DNA from: Sapria himalayana
Taxonomy: Eukaryota; Streptophyta; Magnoliopsida; Malpighiales; Rafflesiaceae
Direction of reading: 5' to 3'
Length of the DNA: 64,000 nucleotides
Assembly: GCA_029783825.1 (NCBI GenBank)
Contig: JAREIK010012389.1
Span: 1 to 64,000, forward strand
Both the position numbers and the translations under genes were made by a program. This document shows, piece by piece, positions 1-16,235 of the stretch; the first letter of the stretch is position 1; each line of letters begins with the position of its first letter. The notes beneath the pieces were generated by a model. That model searched no databases. It saw only the letters and a list, made by a program, of their open reading frames with translations, and had not been told where the DNA came from.

Positions 1-3000
1 ATATAGACTAATAGACTGATAGGTTAAAAAGATAGTTAAATAGTTAGATAGATAAATAAATAGGTAGATAGATAGATAGACATATAAATTTTTAGTTATT
101 TAGTGAAATAGTCAGATATAAAGATAACCATATAGATGAATTTATAGATTCATAGATTTATTGATAGACAAATAGATTCATAGACAAATAAAAAATAGTA
201 AAATAGAACGTTATACATATAGAAAAATATATAGATAGAAATATAAATAGATTTATTGATATATAGATAAAAATATAGACATATAAATAGTTAGGCAAAT
301 AGATATATAAACATATAGAGAGATTGACAGACATATAGAAAGATATACACATTGACTTATAGACTAATATACAAAAAAGATAGATAAAATGAGAGATATA
401 TATATATATATATAGACAGATTGAATGATAGATAGTAGACAAATAGATAGATAGACAAATAGATACATAGACAAACATATAGATAGATAGAAATATAGAG
501 AGATACATAGAGCGATAAATTTAAAGACAGATTATAGATTGATAGAATAATAGATTGGCAGTTTGACATATTTACAAATTGACAGATTAACAGAAAGATT
601 AATAGAAAGATAGACGGATAGAAAGATAGATAGATAGATAGAAAGATAGATTCATAGATAAATATATAGATAGATTGATATACACTAAGACATATAGACA
701 GATAGATAGATAGATAGACATACAAACATATAGATAGATAGATAGAAAGATAGAAAGATAGATATATAGTCAAATAGAAGTTAAATAGATAGATAGACAG
801 ATAAATAAACAAATATATAAATACACAGATAGATAGATAGATAGATAGATATAGAAATTGATAATTAGACAAATAGATAAATAGACAAATAGATAGACAT
901 ATAGATAAATATACAGCTAGATAGATCGATAAATAGATAGACTATTATATAAATAGACAAAAACACAGATAGAGACATATAGATTGATAGATGGATAGAC
1001 AGAAAAATAGATAGACAGATAGATAGATAGACAGATAGCCAGATAGCCAGATAGTCAGATATCTAGATAAGTAGATAAATAGTTACATAGATATAAAAAT
1101 AGATATATAGTCATATAGACAAATACATATATAAATAGATAGACATATACATAGATTTACAAATAGATAGATAGACTGATAGGTAGATATGTAGATAGGC
1201 AGATAGGAAAATTGACACATAGACAAATAGATAGATAGATAGATAGATAGACAAATAAGCAAATAAATAGACAAATAGATAGATCGACAACTAGATAGAT
1301 TGACAGGTAGACATATAAACATATACACAGATATACATATTGACATATTGCTAGATAAATCGATAGATAGATATACATATAGTCAAATACACAGATAGAT
1401 AGACAGATAGATAAATAAATAAATAGACATCAGATAGATAGCTAGATTGATTGATAAATAGACAAACAGAAAGATAAACATATAGATAGATAGTTAGTTA
1501 GATAGATATACAGATAGAAAGTGAGAGAGATAGTTATAAATATAGATAGATAACTAGATTGAAATATTGACAGATTATAAGTTTGATAGATTTACAAAAA
1601 GACTAAAATATAAATCAAGAGATAGATAGATAGACAGATAGGCAGATAGACATATAAACAAATAAGCATATAGACATATAGAGAGATATACAGATACTCA
1701 AATAAAAAAAAGAAAGAAAGAAAAATAGATATACAAATAAACAAATAGGCAAATATGTAAATAGGTAGGTGGATAGATATATATATATATATATATAGAT
1801 TGACAGATAGTTATATAGATAGAAAGATATAAATATAGATAGACAGATAGGTAGATATATATATATATATAGATTGATTGATTAGCAAATAGGCATATAT
1901 ATATATAGAATTATAGATATACAGATTGATTGATATACATATAGATAGATAGACAGATAGTCAAATATATAGAAAGATATGTAGATAGATAGATAGTTAG
2001 AGAGATAGATAGACAGATAGACAGATACACATGTTGAAACATATACAGATAGATAGATAGACACAAGATAGATAAACAAATAGATATATAAAAAGATAGA
2101 CAAATATATAGATAGACACAAAGCCAGATAGATAAATAGACATATATAAAGATACACTAATACACAGATAAACAGTTAGGCATATTGACAGATAGACAGA
2201 TAGATAGATAACATATAAACATATAGATAGATAGACAAATAGATAGATAGACAGATTTACATATAGATAATTAGATAAATAAATAGATAGGTAGATACAT
2301 AGATAGGCAGATTGATTGATTGATAGGTAGATAGATAGACAGATTTATAGATAGATAGAATGTTAGATAGACAGCTAGATAGATAGATATAAATATAGAT
2401 AGAAAGACTGACATATAGATAGATAGACAGATATATATATATATATATATAAAGATAGATAGAGCAATACATAGATATACGGATTGACAGATTAATAGAT
2501 TAGTAGTTTGATAGATTGACAATTTGGCTGATTGACAGAAAGACTTATACATAGATCGAGAGATAGACATATAGATATATATACAAATAGATAGCTATAT
2601 AGATAGATATGCAAATAGAATGATATACAAATAGACAGATAGATAGATAGACAGATTGACAGATAGATAGATAGATAGACTGGCAGATAGATCGATATAT
2701 AGAGAAATAAATAGCGAGATAAAAAGATATATAATTTGATAGATTTATAGATTGGTAGTTTGGCATATTTAAAATTGACAGAAATATCAATAGACAGATC
2801 GAGATATAGATAGATAGATAGATAGACAGACAAATAGACAGATAGAAATATAAACAAATGGATAGATAGAAAGATAGACAGATAAATAGATAGATATATA
2901 GATAGACAGACAGACAGATAGATAGATATATAGATAGACAGATAATTAATAAACATATAGACAACATATAGATAGACAAATATATAGATAGACATATAAA

Positions 3001-3155
3001 AAGATAGAAAGATAGAAAGATAGAAAGATAGACACATAGATAGATAGATAGATTGATAGATAGACAGATAGAAAGATAGATCGATAGATAGATTGAAAGA
3101 TAGAAAAATTGACAAATAGATAGATAGATAGATATATAGATAGATTGACATGTAG

Positions 3156-3160
<5 letters not shown>

Positions 3161-3195
<35 letters not shown>
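3161..3195. repeat. TA dinucleotide tract
   Basis: About 35 bp of uninterrupted TA lie within GATA repeats. It probably arose by local expansion, since GATA to TATA needs only one change. Confidence 0.95.
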
Positions 3196-3202
<7 letters not shown>

Positions 3203-4876
3203 TATATAGATACATAGATAGATAGACATATAGACAAATAAATAGATAGACAGATGATAGTTAGATAGATAGAAATATAGATAGATAGATAGACGGACAA
3301 ATATATAGATAGATTGAAAGATAGAAAAATATATAGAAAGATAGATAGAGAGATTTACAAATAAACAAATTGATAGATTTTAAGTTTGATAGACTGTCAG
3401 AATGACTGATAGACAAATCGAGAGATAGAAAGAAAGATAGATAGGTAAAAAGCCATATAGACAAATAAGCAAATAGATAGATAGGCAGATCGATAGATAT
3501 ACATATAGATAGATAGATAGATAGGTAGATAGATTGACAGATAGACAAATAGACAGATAGGTAGTTATGAATATAGGTAGATAGACAGATATACATATAG
3601 ACAGATCAACAAATAGAAAGAAAGATTGATAGATAGATACATAGTCAAATAAACAAATAGTAATATAGGCAGATACATAGATATGCAACTAGACAGATAT
3701 ATGGGTAAAAATATATTCAGATAGACTGATAGCCAAATAGGCAAATAGATAGATAGATAGATTAAGATAGATAGAGAGATAAACAAATAGTTAGATTGAC
3801 AGATTGATAGATTCGCAGTTTGATAGATTGACAAATTGACAGAGTAACAGAAAGGCTTATAGACAGATCGAAAGATAGATAAATAAACACAGATAGAAAG
3901 ACAGTGAGGAAGATAGATAGATAAATAGATAGATATATAAACAGACAGATAGATAGATAGACAAATATACATATACATAGATAGACTAAAAGACAAATAG
4001 ATAGAAAGACATATAGACAGATAGACTGATAGATAGATAGATAGACAAATAGACAAATAGATAGATAAATAGATAAATAGAAACACATTTAGATAAATAG
4101 ACTGATAGATAAATAGATAGATACGTAGATAGATAGATCTACAATTATATAGATATACAAATATACATATAGACTAATATAAATTAGACAAATAGACAAA
4201 TAGACATATAGACAAATAGACATATATATAAATAGATAGATAGACAGATAGACAGATATCTAGTTTGGCAGATCAATAGATAGATAGACAGATAGATAGG
4301 TTGATAGATAGATAGATATATATATATATATACCTAATTAGATAGATAGATAGATAGTCATATAGACATATACATAGATAGATATATAAATAAACATATA
4401 AATAGATTTATATATAGACAGATAGACAGATTGATAAATAGGTACATAAGTAGTTAGGTAGATAGGCACATAGACACATAAACATAGACATATAGATAGA
4501 TAGATACATATATAAATAGATAGACAGATAGATATATAGACAATTAGAAAAATAGATAGATTAACATATAGAAAGAAAGATAGATGGATAAATAGATAGA
4601 AAAATAGACAAATACACATGATAGATAGATAGACAAATTGGAAGACAGACACACAGATAAATGGATGGATAGACATATAAACATATAGATAGATAGACTG
4701 ATAGGCTAATAGATAGAAGACAAATAGATAGATAGATAAATAGACAGAAAAATAGATGACAGACAAATAGATAGAAAGATAGATAGATAGATTGTCAGAA
4801 AGACATATAGACAAATAAATAGCTAGACATATAGATAGATAGATAGCTAGATAGATATAGAGATAGATAGATAGAT

Positions 4877-4879
<3 letters not shown>

Positions 4880-4913
<34 letters not shown>
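4880..4913. repeat. TA dinucleotide tract
   Basis: About 34 bp of AT dinucleotides, continuous with GATA repeats on both sides. Confidence 0.95.
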
Positions 4914-4920
<7 letters not shown>

Positions 4921-6019
4921 CAAAGATATATAGATAGATAGATAGACAGATAGACAGATAAACAGATAGAGAGATAGACAAAAAGATAGATAGATAGATA
5001 TTTAGATAGATAGACAGATAGACTAATATACAGATAAAAAGATATATAGATAGATAGACATATAGATAGATTAAAAGTTAGACAGAAAGGTATATAGATA
5101 GATTGATAGACAGACAAATAGATTATTTGATAAATATATAAATAGATAGACAGATATATAGACAGATCTCCAAAAAGACAGATAGATCGATAGACAGATT
5201 GAAAGATAGATACAGAGATACACAAATAGATAAATAGACAGATAGTAAGATAGACAGATAGATAATTATTAAATAGATAGACAGAAATATATATCGATAG
5301 AAAGATAGACAGATAGACATATAGATAGATACAGAAATACATAGATAGACAATTATACAGATAGTTAGATATACAAATAGATTGATAGACAAATAGATAG
5401 ATAAATAGATAGATACAAGATACATAATAGATAGACATATTGATAGATATACATATAGATAAAAAGACAGACAAATTGATAGATTGACAGATAATTAGAC
5501 AAATAATAAAATTGATAGATTAACAAATTGACAGATTATTAGAATTACTTATTGATAGATTAATAAATTAATAGATTGATAGAAATAATGATAGATAGAT
5601 CGAGAGATATACAGATAAAAAAATAGATAGATAGACATATTTACATACAGAAACATAGATAGTTAGATATATTGATAGAGTAAAAGATTGATAGAAGATA
5701 GATATATAGACTTATAGACGGATAGACAAATAGAAAGATAGATAGATAGATAACAAGAAATATAGACAGATAGATAAGTAGATAGATTGATAGACATATA
5801 GACTGATATACATATTATTAGATTGATATATAAATAATTAGATAGATTGAGAATTTGACAGATTTACAAATTGACATATTCACATATTGATCAGATTGAC
5901 AAATTGATAGATTAATAGAAAAACCAATAGACAGATCGAGAGATAGATAGATATATAGATAGATAGATAGATAGAAAGATAGACAGATTGAAAGATAGAA
6001 AATAGGCATATAGATAGAT

Positions 6020-6052
<33 letters not shown>

Positions 6053-8639
6053 TAGATAGACAGACTAATAGATAGATAGATAGATAGACAAATAAACTGA
6101 TATATTGATTGACAGATAATCTATAGATAGATAGATAGACAGATAGACAGATAAATAGATAAATAGATAGACAAATAGACAAATAGACAAATAGAAAGAT
6201 AGACAGATTATCATATAAAAATATCAATAGATAGACAGATAGACAAATAGATAATTAGATTGATAGATAGACAAATAGATTAATAGATAGACAAATTGAT
6301 AGATAGTAAGATAGATAGATAGATAGATAAATAGATAGGTAGATAGATAGAAGTAAAAAAGTTAGATAGAGAGATAGATAGAAAGACAGATAGACAGACA
6401 AATAGACAAATAGAAAAAAAGATAGATAGTCATATAGACTTAAAGATCGATAGATAGCTAGACATATTGACAGATAGATGGCTAGATAGACAGACAGATA
6501 GACAGCTAGACAGTTGGACAACTAGATAGATAAACAATTATATAGATAGACAAATAGACAAATATATAGTTAGGCAAAAGATAGATAAATAGATATGCAA
6601 ATAAATAAACAAACAAATACACACACACATACACACACACAATTATAGATAGATAGATAGACAAATAGAAAAATACATAGATAAATAGATAGATAGAAAA
6701 ATAGATAGAAAGTTATATAGATAGACATATACATAGTAAGATAGATAGACATATAGATAGATAGATAGATACACAAATAGATAGATAGATAGACAAATAG
6801 ACATATAGACAAATAGAAAAACAGATAGATAGAAAGACAGCTAGATAGTTAGACAGATAGATAGATAGACAAATAAAAAGATAGATAAATAGAAAGAAAG
6901 ATAGATAGATAAAGATATAGATAGATAGAATTATATATAACTAGATAACTAGATAGCTAGATAAGAAGATAGATAGAGAGATAGATAGATAGATAAAATA
7001 GTAAGATAAATAGTCATATAGACATATACATAGATAGATAGATAGATACATAGATAGATGCATCGATAGATTAATAAATAGATAGTTAGAAAGATAGACA
7101 GATAGATGAAAAGATAGACAGAGACATAAATAAACAATTTAAACATATAGATAGATAGATTGATTGATTGACAGATAAACAAATAGATAGATATATAAAA
7201 ACATAGATAAACAAATAGACAGATAGATTAATTGATAGAAAGATATATTGATAGATATACTAATAGATTGATAATAGAGAGACAGACAGACAAACAGACA
7301 GATAGATACAATTACACATAGATAGATAAATAGATAGATAGATAGACAGATAGACCGATAGAAAAATAGACAAAATAAAGGATAGACATAGATAGACAAA
7401 TAGACAGACATACAAATAGATAGATAGATAAATAAATAGATAGATAAATAAATAGATAGATAAATAAATCGATATAGATATAGATAGATATATATATATA
7501 TATATATATAGAAAGATAGATAGATAGATAGACACATAAACATATAGATAGATAGATAGATAGACAGATAGATAGATATAATGATATACAAATAAACAAA
7601 AAGATAGATATACACATAGACAGACAGACAGATAGAAAGATAGATTAATAGATCGATAGATATATAGTCAATTAATAGATAAACAAATAGGCAGATTGAT
7701 AGATCGATAGATAGACCCATAGATAGGTTGACAACACGACATATAGACAGATAGTTAGACAAATAGATAGATAAACACATAGACAGATAAATGGATAGAT
7801 AGAAAGATAGATAGGTAGATAGGCAATAGACAGATAGATAAATATATAATTAGATAGATAGACACATAGACAGATGGATAAATAGACAAATAAATAGATA
7901 GATAGATAGAATAACAGATAGACAGATAGACAAATAGATAAATAAATAGATAGATGGATAAATAAATAAAAATATAGATAGCCACATAGACAGATAGATA
8001 GATAAACATATAGACATATAAATATATATACAGATAAACAGATACACAGATTGACAGATATACAGATGGATAGATAGACATATAGACAAACAGATGGATA
8101 GATAGACATATAGACAAATAGATAGATAGATAGATTGATAGAAAGATAGACATGTAAATTGATAGATTGATAGATATGTCGACAAATAAATAGATCTATA
8201 GATAGAAATATAGATAGATAGATGGTTAGATAAATAGATAGATAGACAGAAAGATAGTTCGATACTTAGAAAGATAAATAAAAAGACATATAGAAAGATA
8301 GATAGATAATTATACAGATAAATAGATATATATATAGATAGACAGAAAGATAGATTGATAGATATATAGATAGAATGACAGACAGATAGATAAACATATT
8401 GACAGATAGATAGGTAGTTAGATAGAAATAAACATAGATAGATAGATAGATAAAAGGAAAAAAGATAGACAGATAGAAATATATATATATATAGTTAGAA
8501 ATATAGATATATATAGAAAAAAAGATAGATATACAGATAGAAATAGATAGATAGATTGGTAGACAATTAGATAGATAGACATATAGACATATAAATAGAT
8601 AGATATTAGACAAAAAGACAGATAGATAGATTGGGCGAC

Positions 8640-8787
8640 AGGCAGATAGATAAATAGGCAGATAGATAGATAAAAAGATAGGCAAATAGAGAGATATGGA
8701 GATAGACAAATAAACATGTTGATAAATAGACATATAGACGTATAGATAGAAAAATAGATATATAGACACATATACAGATATACAGAT

Positions 8788-8827
<40 letters not shown>

Positions 8828-9515
8828 GATACACAGAGAGATAGATAGATAGAAAGATAATAGATTGACATATTGAGAGATTCACAGATAGAATGAAATA
8901 TAGATAGATAGACAAATAAACAAATAGACACAAAAATACCAAAATAGATAGATACACACACACACACACACACACACACAAATAGATAGATAGATAAGAA
9001 GCTATGCAGATAGACAGAGAGATAGATAAGTAGATAGACAAATAGATAGATAGAATATAGGTAAATATATAGGTAAATAGATATATAGATAGATTGATAG
9101 ATTAACAGAAAAATTTATATATAGTACGATAGATACATAAGTAGATAGATAAACAGAAAGATAGATAGATAGATAGACACATATAGAGATGTAGAGATAG
9201 ACAGATAAAAAGATAAGCAAATAGAGAGATATGGAGATAGGGAGATAGAAAGGTAGATAGATAGAGGGATAGACATATAGATATACAAATAGATATATAG
9301 ACAACTATATAGATATACATACATATATATATTTATATATATATATATACAGATAACAAATAGATACATAGAAAGATATATAGATAGACAAATTGATAGA
9401 TAGATAGACAGATAGATATATTGACATATTAATAGATTCACAGATAGAATGAAAGATTGATATATAGATAGACATTTACACAAATAGATAGAAAAATACA
9501 AAAATAAATAGATAG

Positions 9516-9520
<5 letters not shown>
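8640..9520. repeat. Two-copy diverged direct duplication, offset about 0.54 kb
   Basis: Non-GATA anchors recur in the same order. A motif reading CAAATAGAGAGATATGGA is at 8683 and 9218 (offset 535). TTCACAGATAGAATGAAA is at 8881 and 9437 (offset 556). The changing offset shows later indels between the copies. The AC tract at 8954 is present only in the first copy. Confidence 0.75.
8954..8980. repeat. AC dinucleotide tract
   Basis: About 27 bp of perfect AC repeat on the + strand, embedded in GATA repeats. Confidence 0.97.
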
Positions 9521-9549
<29 letters not shown>

Positions 9550-10234
9550 GCAGACATGCAGATAGATAGATAGATAGGTAAATAGACTGATAGATAGATA
9601 GATAGATAGATCGATCGTTAGATAGATAGACAGATTGATAGATTGACAGATTGATAGATTAACAAATATACTAATAGATAGTACGATAGATACACAAATA
9701 GATAAATAAACAGATATATAGATAGATAGACCATTTAGATAGATAGATAGATAAACAGATAGCTAGATATATAGATATACAATTAGACTATTTATTTATA
9801 TAGATAGATAGACATATATACTGATAAAATTTTTGACTGATAGATAGATTGATAGATAGATAGATTGACAGATAGATAGATAGATAGACAGATAGATAGA
9901 TAGATATAAGATAGATAAAAAGAACACAGATAAACAGATAGATAGATAGAGAAATACATAGGATATATAGATAGAAATAGATATATAGATAGATATATAG
10001 ATAGATAGAATGATTGATATATAGAAAAATAAATAAATATACATATAGATAGAAAGATAGATAGATATACAGATAGATAGATAGATAGATAGATAGACAG
10101 ATAGACAAATTGATAGATAGAAAGATAGACAGATTGACAAATTCATAGAATGACACATAGACAAATATAGAGATTGACTGATAGATAGATAGATAGATAT
10201 AGAGAAAGAAATTTAGAAAGAAAGAAAGATAGAA

Positions 10235-10267
<33 letters not shown>

Positions 10268-13200
10268 AATTAGATAGATAGATAGATAGAAAAATAGATA
10301 GAAATAGATAAATAGAAAAAAAGATAAATAGACAAATTAGATAGATAGACATATTGACATATAGACATATAAATTGATAGATAGATAGATAGACAAAAAG
10401 ATAGATAGATAGATAGAGAGATAGGTAGAAATGCATATAGACAAATAGACAGATAGAGAGATAGGCAGAAAGGCTGGTAGACAGATAGACAGATAGGGAG
10501 ATAGGCAGAAAGGGAGATAAAGAGTTGGGCAAATAGACAGGTAGATAGATAGACAGAAAGACATATAGACATATAGATAACCAAATATATAGATAGACAA
10601 ATAGATAGATAGACATATATATATATATATAACATATAAAAAGACAGAAAGATACATAGACAGACAGACAGATAGATAAATAGATAGAGAGATAGATAGA
10701 TATATAGACATATAGACATATAGACAGATAGATAAATAGAAAAATAAACAGATAGATAGATAGATAGATAACTACATAGATACACAGATAGATAGATAGA
10801 TAGACAGATATATAGCTAGACAGATAAGAAGATAAGCAGAAAGACATATCGGTAGATTAGTAGTTAGACATATAGATGGATAAACACATACACAGATAAA
10901 TAGTTTGACACTTTCATAGATTAACAGAAAGACTTAAAAATAATACCGGCAATAGATAGATAGATAGAAGAGATATAGAAAGATAGTCAGATAAAATATA
11001 GACAGATAGAAAGATAGTCTAATAGGTAGATAGATAGTTAGGCAGATATACAGAGGCAAATAATAAGATAGATAGTTAAATAGATAGACAGCTAGATAGA
11101 TAGACAGATAAACATATGGATAGATAAACAAATAGACAGATAGTCTTATAGATAGATAGGCAAATAGGCACATAGATAGGTAGACAAATAGACAATTAAA
11201 AAGATAGACAAATAAAGAGATTAGACAAATAGACAACTATATAGATAGAGAGATAGATAGATAAACAAATAGATAGATAAACATTTAGATAGATAGATAG
11301 AGAGATAGAAAGATAGTAAGATAGTTAGATAGATTGATTGATTGACAAATAGATAGAAAGATATATAGATAGTTAGATAGATAGATAGTTAGTTAGTTAG
11401 TTTGATAGACATATATACACATACACAGATATAAAGATAGATAGATAGATAAATAAATTGATAGTCAAATAGATAAATAGACAAATAGATAGATAGATAA
11501 ATAGATAAATAGATAAACAGACAAATAGATTGATACACATATAAACTGATAGAGAGGTACACAAATAGATTGATATATAGGTAGAAAGTTAGATAGATGG
11601 ATATACAGATAGATAGATTAATAGATTGATAGATAGACATATAGACAAATAAGCAGATAGAAAGATAGTCAGATAGATAAAGACAAATAGACAGATAAAA
11701 TACAGATAGATATATAGCTTGATAGTTAGACAAAATAACAGATAGAAAAATAAATATACAAATAGATATATACAAAGATATATAAATAGATACATAGTTA
11801 TATAGTTAGACATATAGACATATATTCAAATAGATAAATAGTCATAAAAATAGATTTATAAATATAGAGATATACAGATATACAAACATATATATAGATA
11901 TATTTATAAATATATAGACAAATAGACATACAGATAGATATAGATAAAATAGATAGATAGATAGATATACAGATAGATAGACAGACAGATAGATAGATAG
12001 GCAAATAGGAAGATAGGTATAAAAACATATAAGAAGATTGGCTAGATAGATAGATAGACAGAAAGATAGACAGATAGAAAGAAAGACAAATTAACAAATA
12101 TATAGATAAATAGATAGATAGAATGATAGACATATAGATAAATAGAAAAATATATAGATAGATAGATATATTTATATATAGATAGATAAATAGATAGAAA
12201 AATAGACAGACAGATAAATAGATAAAAAGATAGACATGTAGACTGATAGATTGATAGATAAACATATATAAAGACAAATAGAGAGATATAGAAATAGATG
12301 ATAGATGCATAGAAAGATATACAGATAGTCAAATATATAGATTGATAGATATACACTTAAAAAAAGACAAATATACTAATAGATAGATAGATATATATAT
12401 ATATATAGATAGAAAGATAGATATATAGATAGATAGACATATAGATAGATAGACTGATAGATAGATAGAAAGATAAAGAGATAGAAGAATATATAGATAG
12501 GTAGATAGATAAATATGTGGGAGTTAGGCAGATATGCAAAAGGGTAATAATGTAGATAGGCAGATAGGTAGACAGACAGAAGAAACATATACAGATAGAA
12601 AGTTAGATAGAGAGACATATAGACAAATAGTCACATATATAGATAGATAGATAGACAGACAGACAAATAAATAGATAGACAGATATATATTTATATATAT
12701 ATAGATAAAGAGATAGATAGATATAAAAATACATATACAAATTGATAAATATATATATATATATATAGATACACTGTTATATAGACCGACATATAGACCT
12801 ATATATAGATAGATAAATAGGAATAAAGATAGGTTTATATATATACATATAGTCAAATAGATAGATATATAGATATATAGTTAGATAGATAAATAGAAAA
12901 AATAGATAATAGATAGATATGTAGATAGATAGGTTGGTAGATAGATAGATAGGTAGGTAGATAGATAGATAGGAAGATAGGAAAATATGCAAATAGATAG
13001 ACATGTAGATAGGTAGATAGACAGATAGATACATAGACATATAGATAGACAATGAGATAATTAGATAGATAGACAGATAGACAAACAAATAGATATACAG
13101 ATAAATAGATAAAAAGATATATAAATAGATAGATTGATAGAATGATAGATATACAGATATATAAATAGACAAGTAGATAGATAGATATAGTGATAAAAAG

Positions 13201-13684
13201 ATTGACAGGTAGACCTATAGTTAGATATAGATATATATATATATATAAAGATAGTCAGATAGACAGATTGACAATTAGACAGATAGACAGATAGATAAAT
13301 ATATAGATAGGTAGATAGATAGATTAATATGTAGATAAGTAGATATGCAGATAAGTAGAAATGTTGTTAGGCTGTAGGCAGACAGATAGACAAATGGATA
13401 GAAAAAAGATAGGTAGATAGATAGAAAGTAAAACAGATAGACAAATAGATAGAAAGGCTCATAGATAGAAAGACATATATACAGATAGATAAATAAACAT
13501 ATAGACAGACAGATAAATAGATAGACTGATTGATATATAGATAGATAGATAGAAAAATAGATTGACACATAGATAGATAGAAAAATAGATAGACATATAG
13601 ATAGATAGACAGATAGAAAGATAGATATATAGATGGGTAGATATACAAATAGGCATGTAGACAAATAGATAGATAGATAGATAT

Positions 13685-13719
<35 letters not shown>

Positions 13720-16203
13720 GATAGATAGACAGACAAATATATAGATAGATAGATAGATAGATCAATCGATAGATTGACAGACAAATAGATATATTAATAG
13801 AAAAATAGGCAGATATACAGATCGATAGATAGATAGACATAGATTGATAGGTGGAGAGACATATAGAAAAATAGATAGATTGTCTTATAGACAGATAGAC
13901 AAATAGATAAATAGATAGATAGATAGATAGAGAGAAACACTGATAGATAGTTAGAGAAATATAAAAAGATAAAAAGATAGATATATAGATAGATAGACAT
14001 ATATGTAGATATTTAGTTACATAGATATACAATAGACAATTTGACAGATAGGTAGATATACGGATAAGTTGATAGATAGATATGCAGATCGATAGAAAAC
14101 ACATAGACTAATTGAAAGATAGATAGATAGATAGATAGGTAGATAAGCAAATAGGCAAATAGGCAGATAGGCAGATAGACAAATAGGCAGATTCACAAAT
14201 AGGTAGATAGGTAAATAAGCATACAAGCATATAGATATATAAATAAATAGATAGATAGGCAGATAGATAGATAGACAAATAGACCGATAAATAGAAATAT
14301 AGATAGATATATTAACGAATAGATAGATAGACAGATAGTCAAATAGACATATAGACAAATAGACTGGTAGACAGATAAGTAGATATACATATAGATAAAT
14401 ATGAGATAGATAGATAGATAAAAGATAGACATATAGATAGATATACAAATAGACATATATACAGATACACAAATAGACACATAGATGGATAGAGAAATAG
14501 ATAAATTAATAGATAAGTAGTTAGATAGTTAGATAGATAGATAGATAGTTAGATTGACAGATAGATAGATAGTTAGATAGACAGATAGACAGATAGTTAG
14601 ATAGACACTTAGGTAGTTAGGTAGATAGGTAGATAGGCATATAGGCAGATAGACAAATAGATAGATAGACTATTAAATAGATATAAAGATAGATATAGAT
14701 AGAAAAATAGATTGATAGACAAATAGACAAATAGACAAATAGACAGATAGATTAATTGATTGATAGACAAATAGATAGGTAGGCAAATAGATAGATTGAC
14801 ATATAGTTATATAGGAAGATAGATAGAATTTAGATAGATAGAAAAGATACTAGTTTGACAGACAAATAGATAGATAAAAGATGTACAGCTTGATAGATAG
14901 TTAGATATATAAATATATAGATAGATAAATAGATAAACAGATAGACAGATCGAGAGAGAAAGATACACATATAGATAGATAGATAAACATATAGACATAT
15001 AAACAATAAATGGATCGACAGACAGATAGATAGATAAATAGATAGATTTATAGTTTGATATATTGATGATTAAAAGAATGACAGATTGACAGAATTTTTT
15101 ATAAACATAAGGAGAGATAGACAGATAGACAGATAAATAGACTGATAAATAGATGGATAGATAGATAGTTAGATAGATAGATAGAGAGTTAGATAGATAG
15201 ATTGATTGACATATAAAAATATATGTAGATTCTTAGAATGATAGATCGATAGAAATAACAATAGATAGATCAAGATATATATAGATAGTAAGATAGATAG
15301 ATATTAAAATAGATAGATAGAAATATAGATATAAAGATAGACAAATAGACACATAAATAGATAGACAAATAGAGAGATAAATAGATAGACAGATAGACAG
15401 ATACACATATAGACATATAGACAAATAGATAGATAAAAAGATAGAAACAAAGATAGATAGATAGATAGATAGACATATAGGTAGATCGACATATAGAGAG
15501 ATAGAAAGATAGGCAGATATGCATATAAACAGATAGGTATAGAAAAATAAATATATAGGCAAAATGACAGATAGACAAATAGACAGATTAATAGATAGAC
15601 AGATAGACAAACACACAGATATATAGATAGGCAGATAGACAGATAGACAGATAGATAGAAAAATAGATAGATAGACAGTAGATAGATAGATAGATAGTTA
15701 GATAGATATATAAATAGATAGATAGATTGATAGATATAAAAATATAGAGATAAATTAATTGATTGATTGACAAATAGACAGATAGATAGAAACACAGATA
15801 GATAAAGAGTTAAAAAGATAGATAGACAGATAGATAGATAGGTAAGTAGATAGATAGGTAGATAGGCAAACAAAAAGATATGTAGTAGTTACATAGGTAG
15901 ATAGGTAGATAGACAGACAGACAGATAGATAGATAAATAGATAGACAGACAAACAGATAGATAAATAGAAATATAGATAGATAAACAGATTGACAAATTT
16001 ATAGATTTACAGATTTTCAGATAGACAAATAGAAAAAAAGAAAGATAGACATAAAGATATGCATAAAGATAAATAGAAAGAAGACATATAGATCAATAGA
16101 CAAATAAACAGATAGACAAATATACAGATATATAGATAGATGGATAGATCATTGATAGATAAATAGATAGACAGATAGAAAAATAGATAAATAGATAAAT
16201 AGA

Positions 16204-16235
<32 letters not shown>

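Noticed and set aside
4338..5474. 378-codon minus-strand open frame, and many similar ones throughout the GATA blocks
   Set aside because: The translation is nearly all S, I, Y, L, C, V, F and comes directly from TCTATCTATCTA. Overlapping frames are open at the same time, there is no domain, and codon use follows the repeat.
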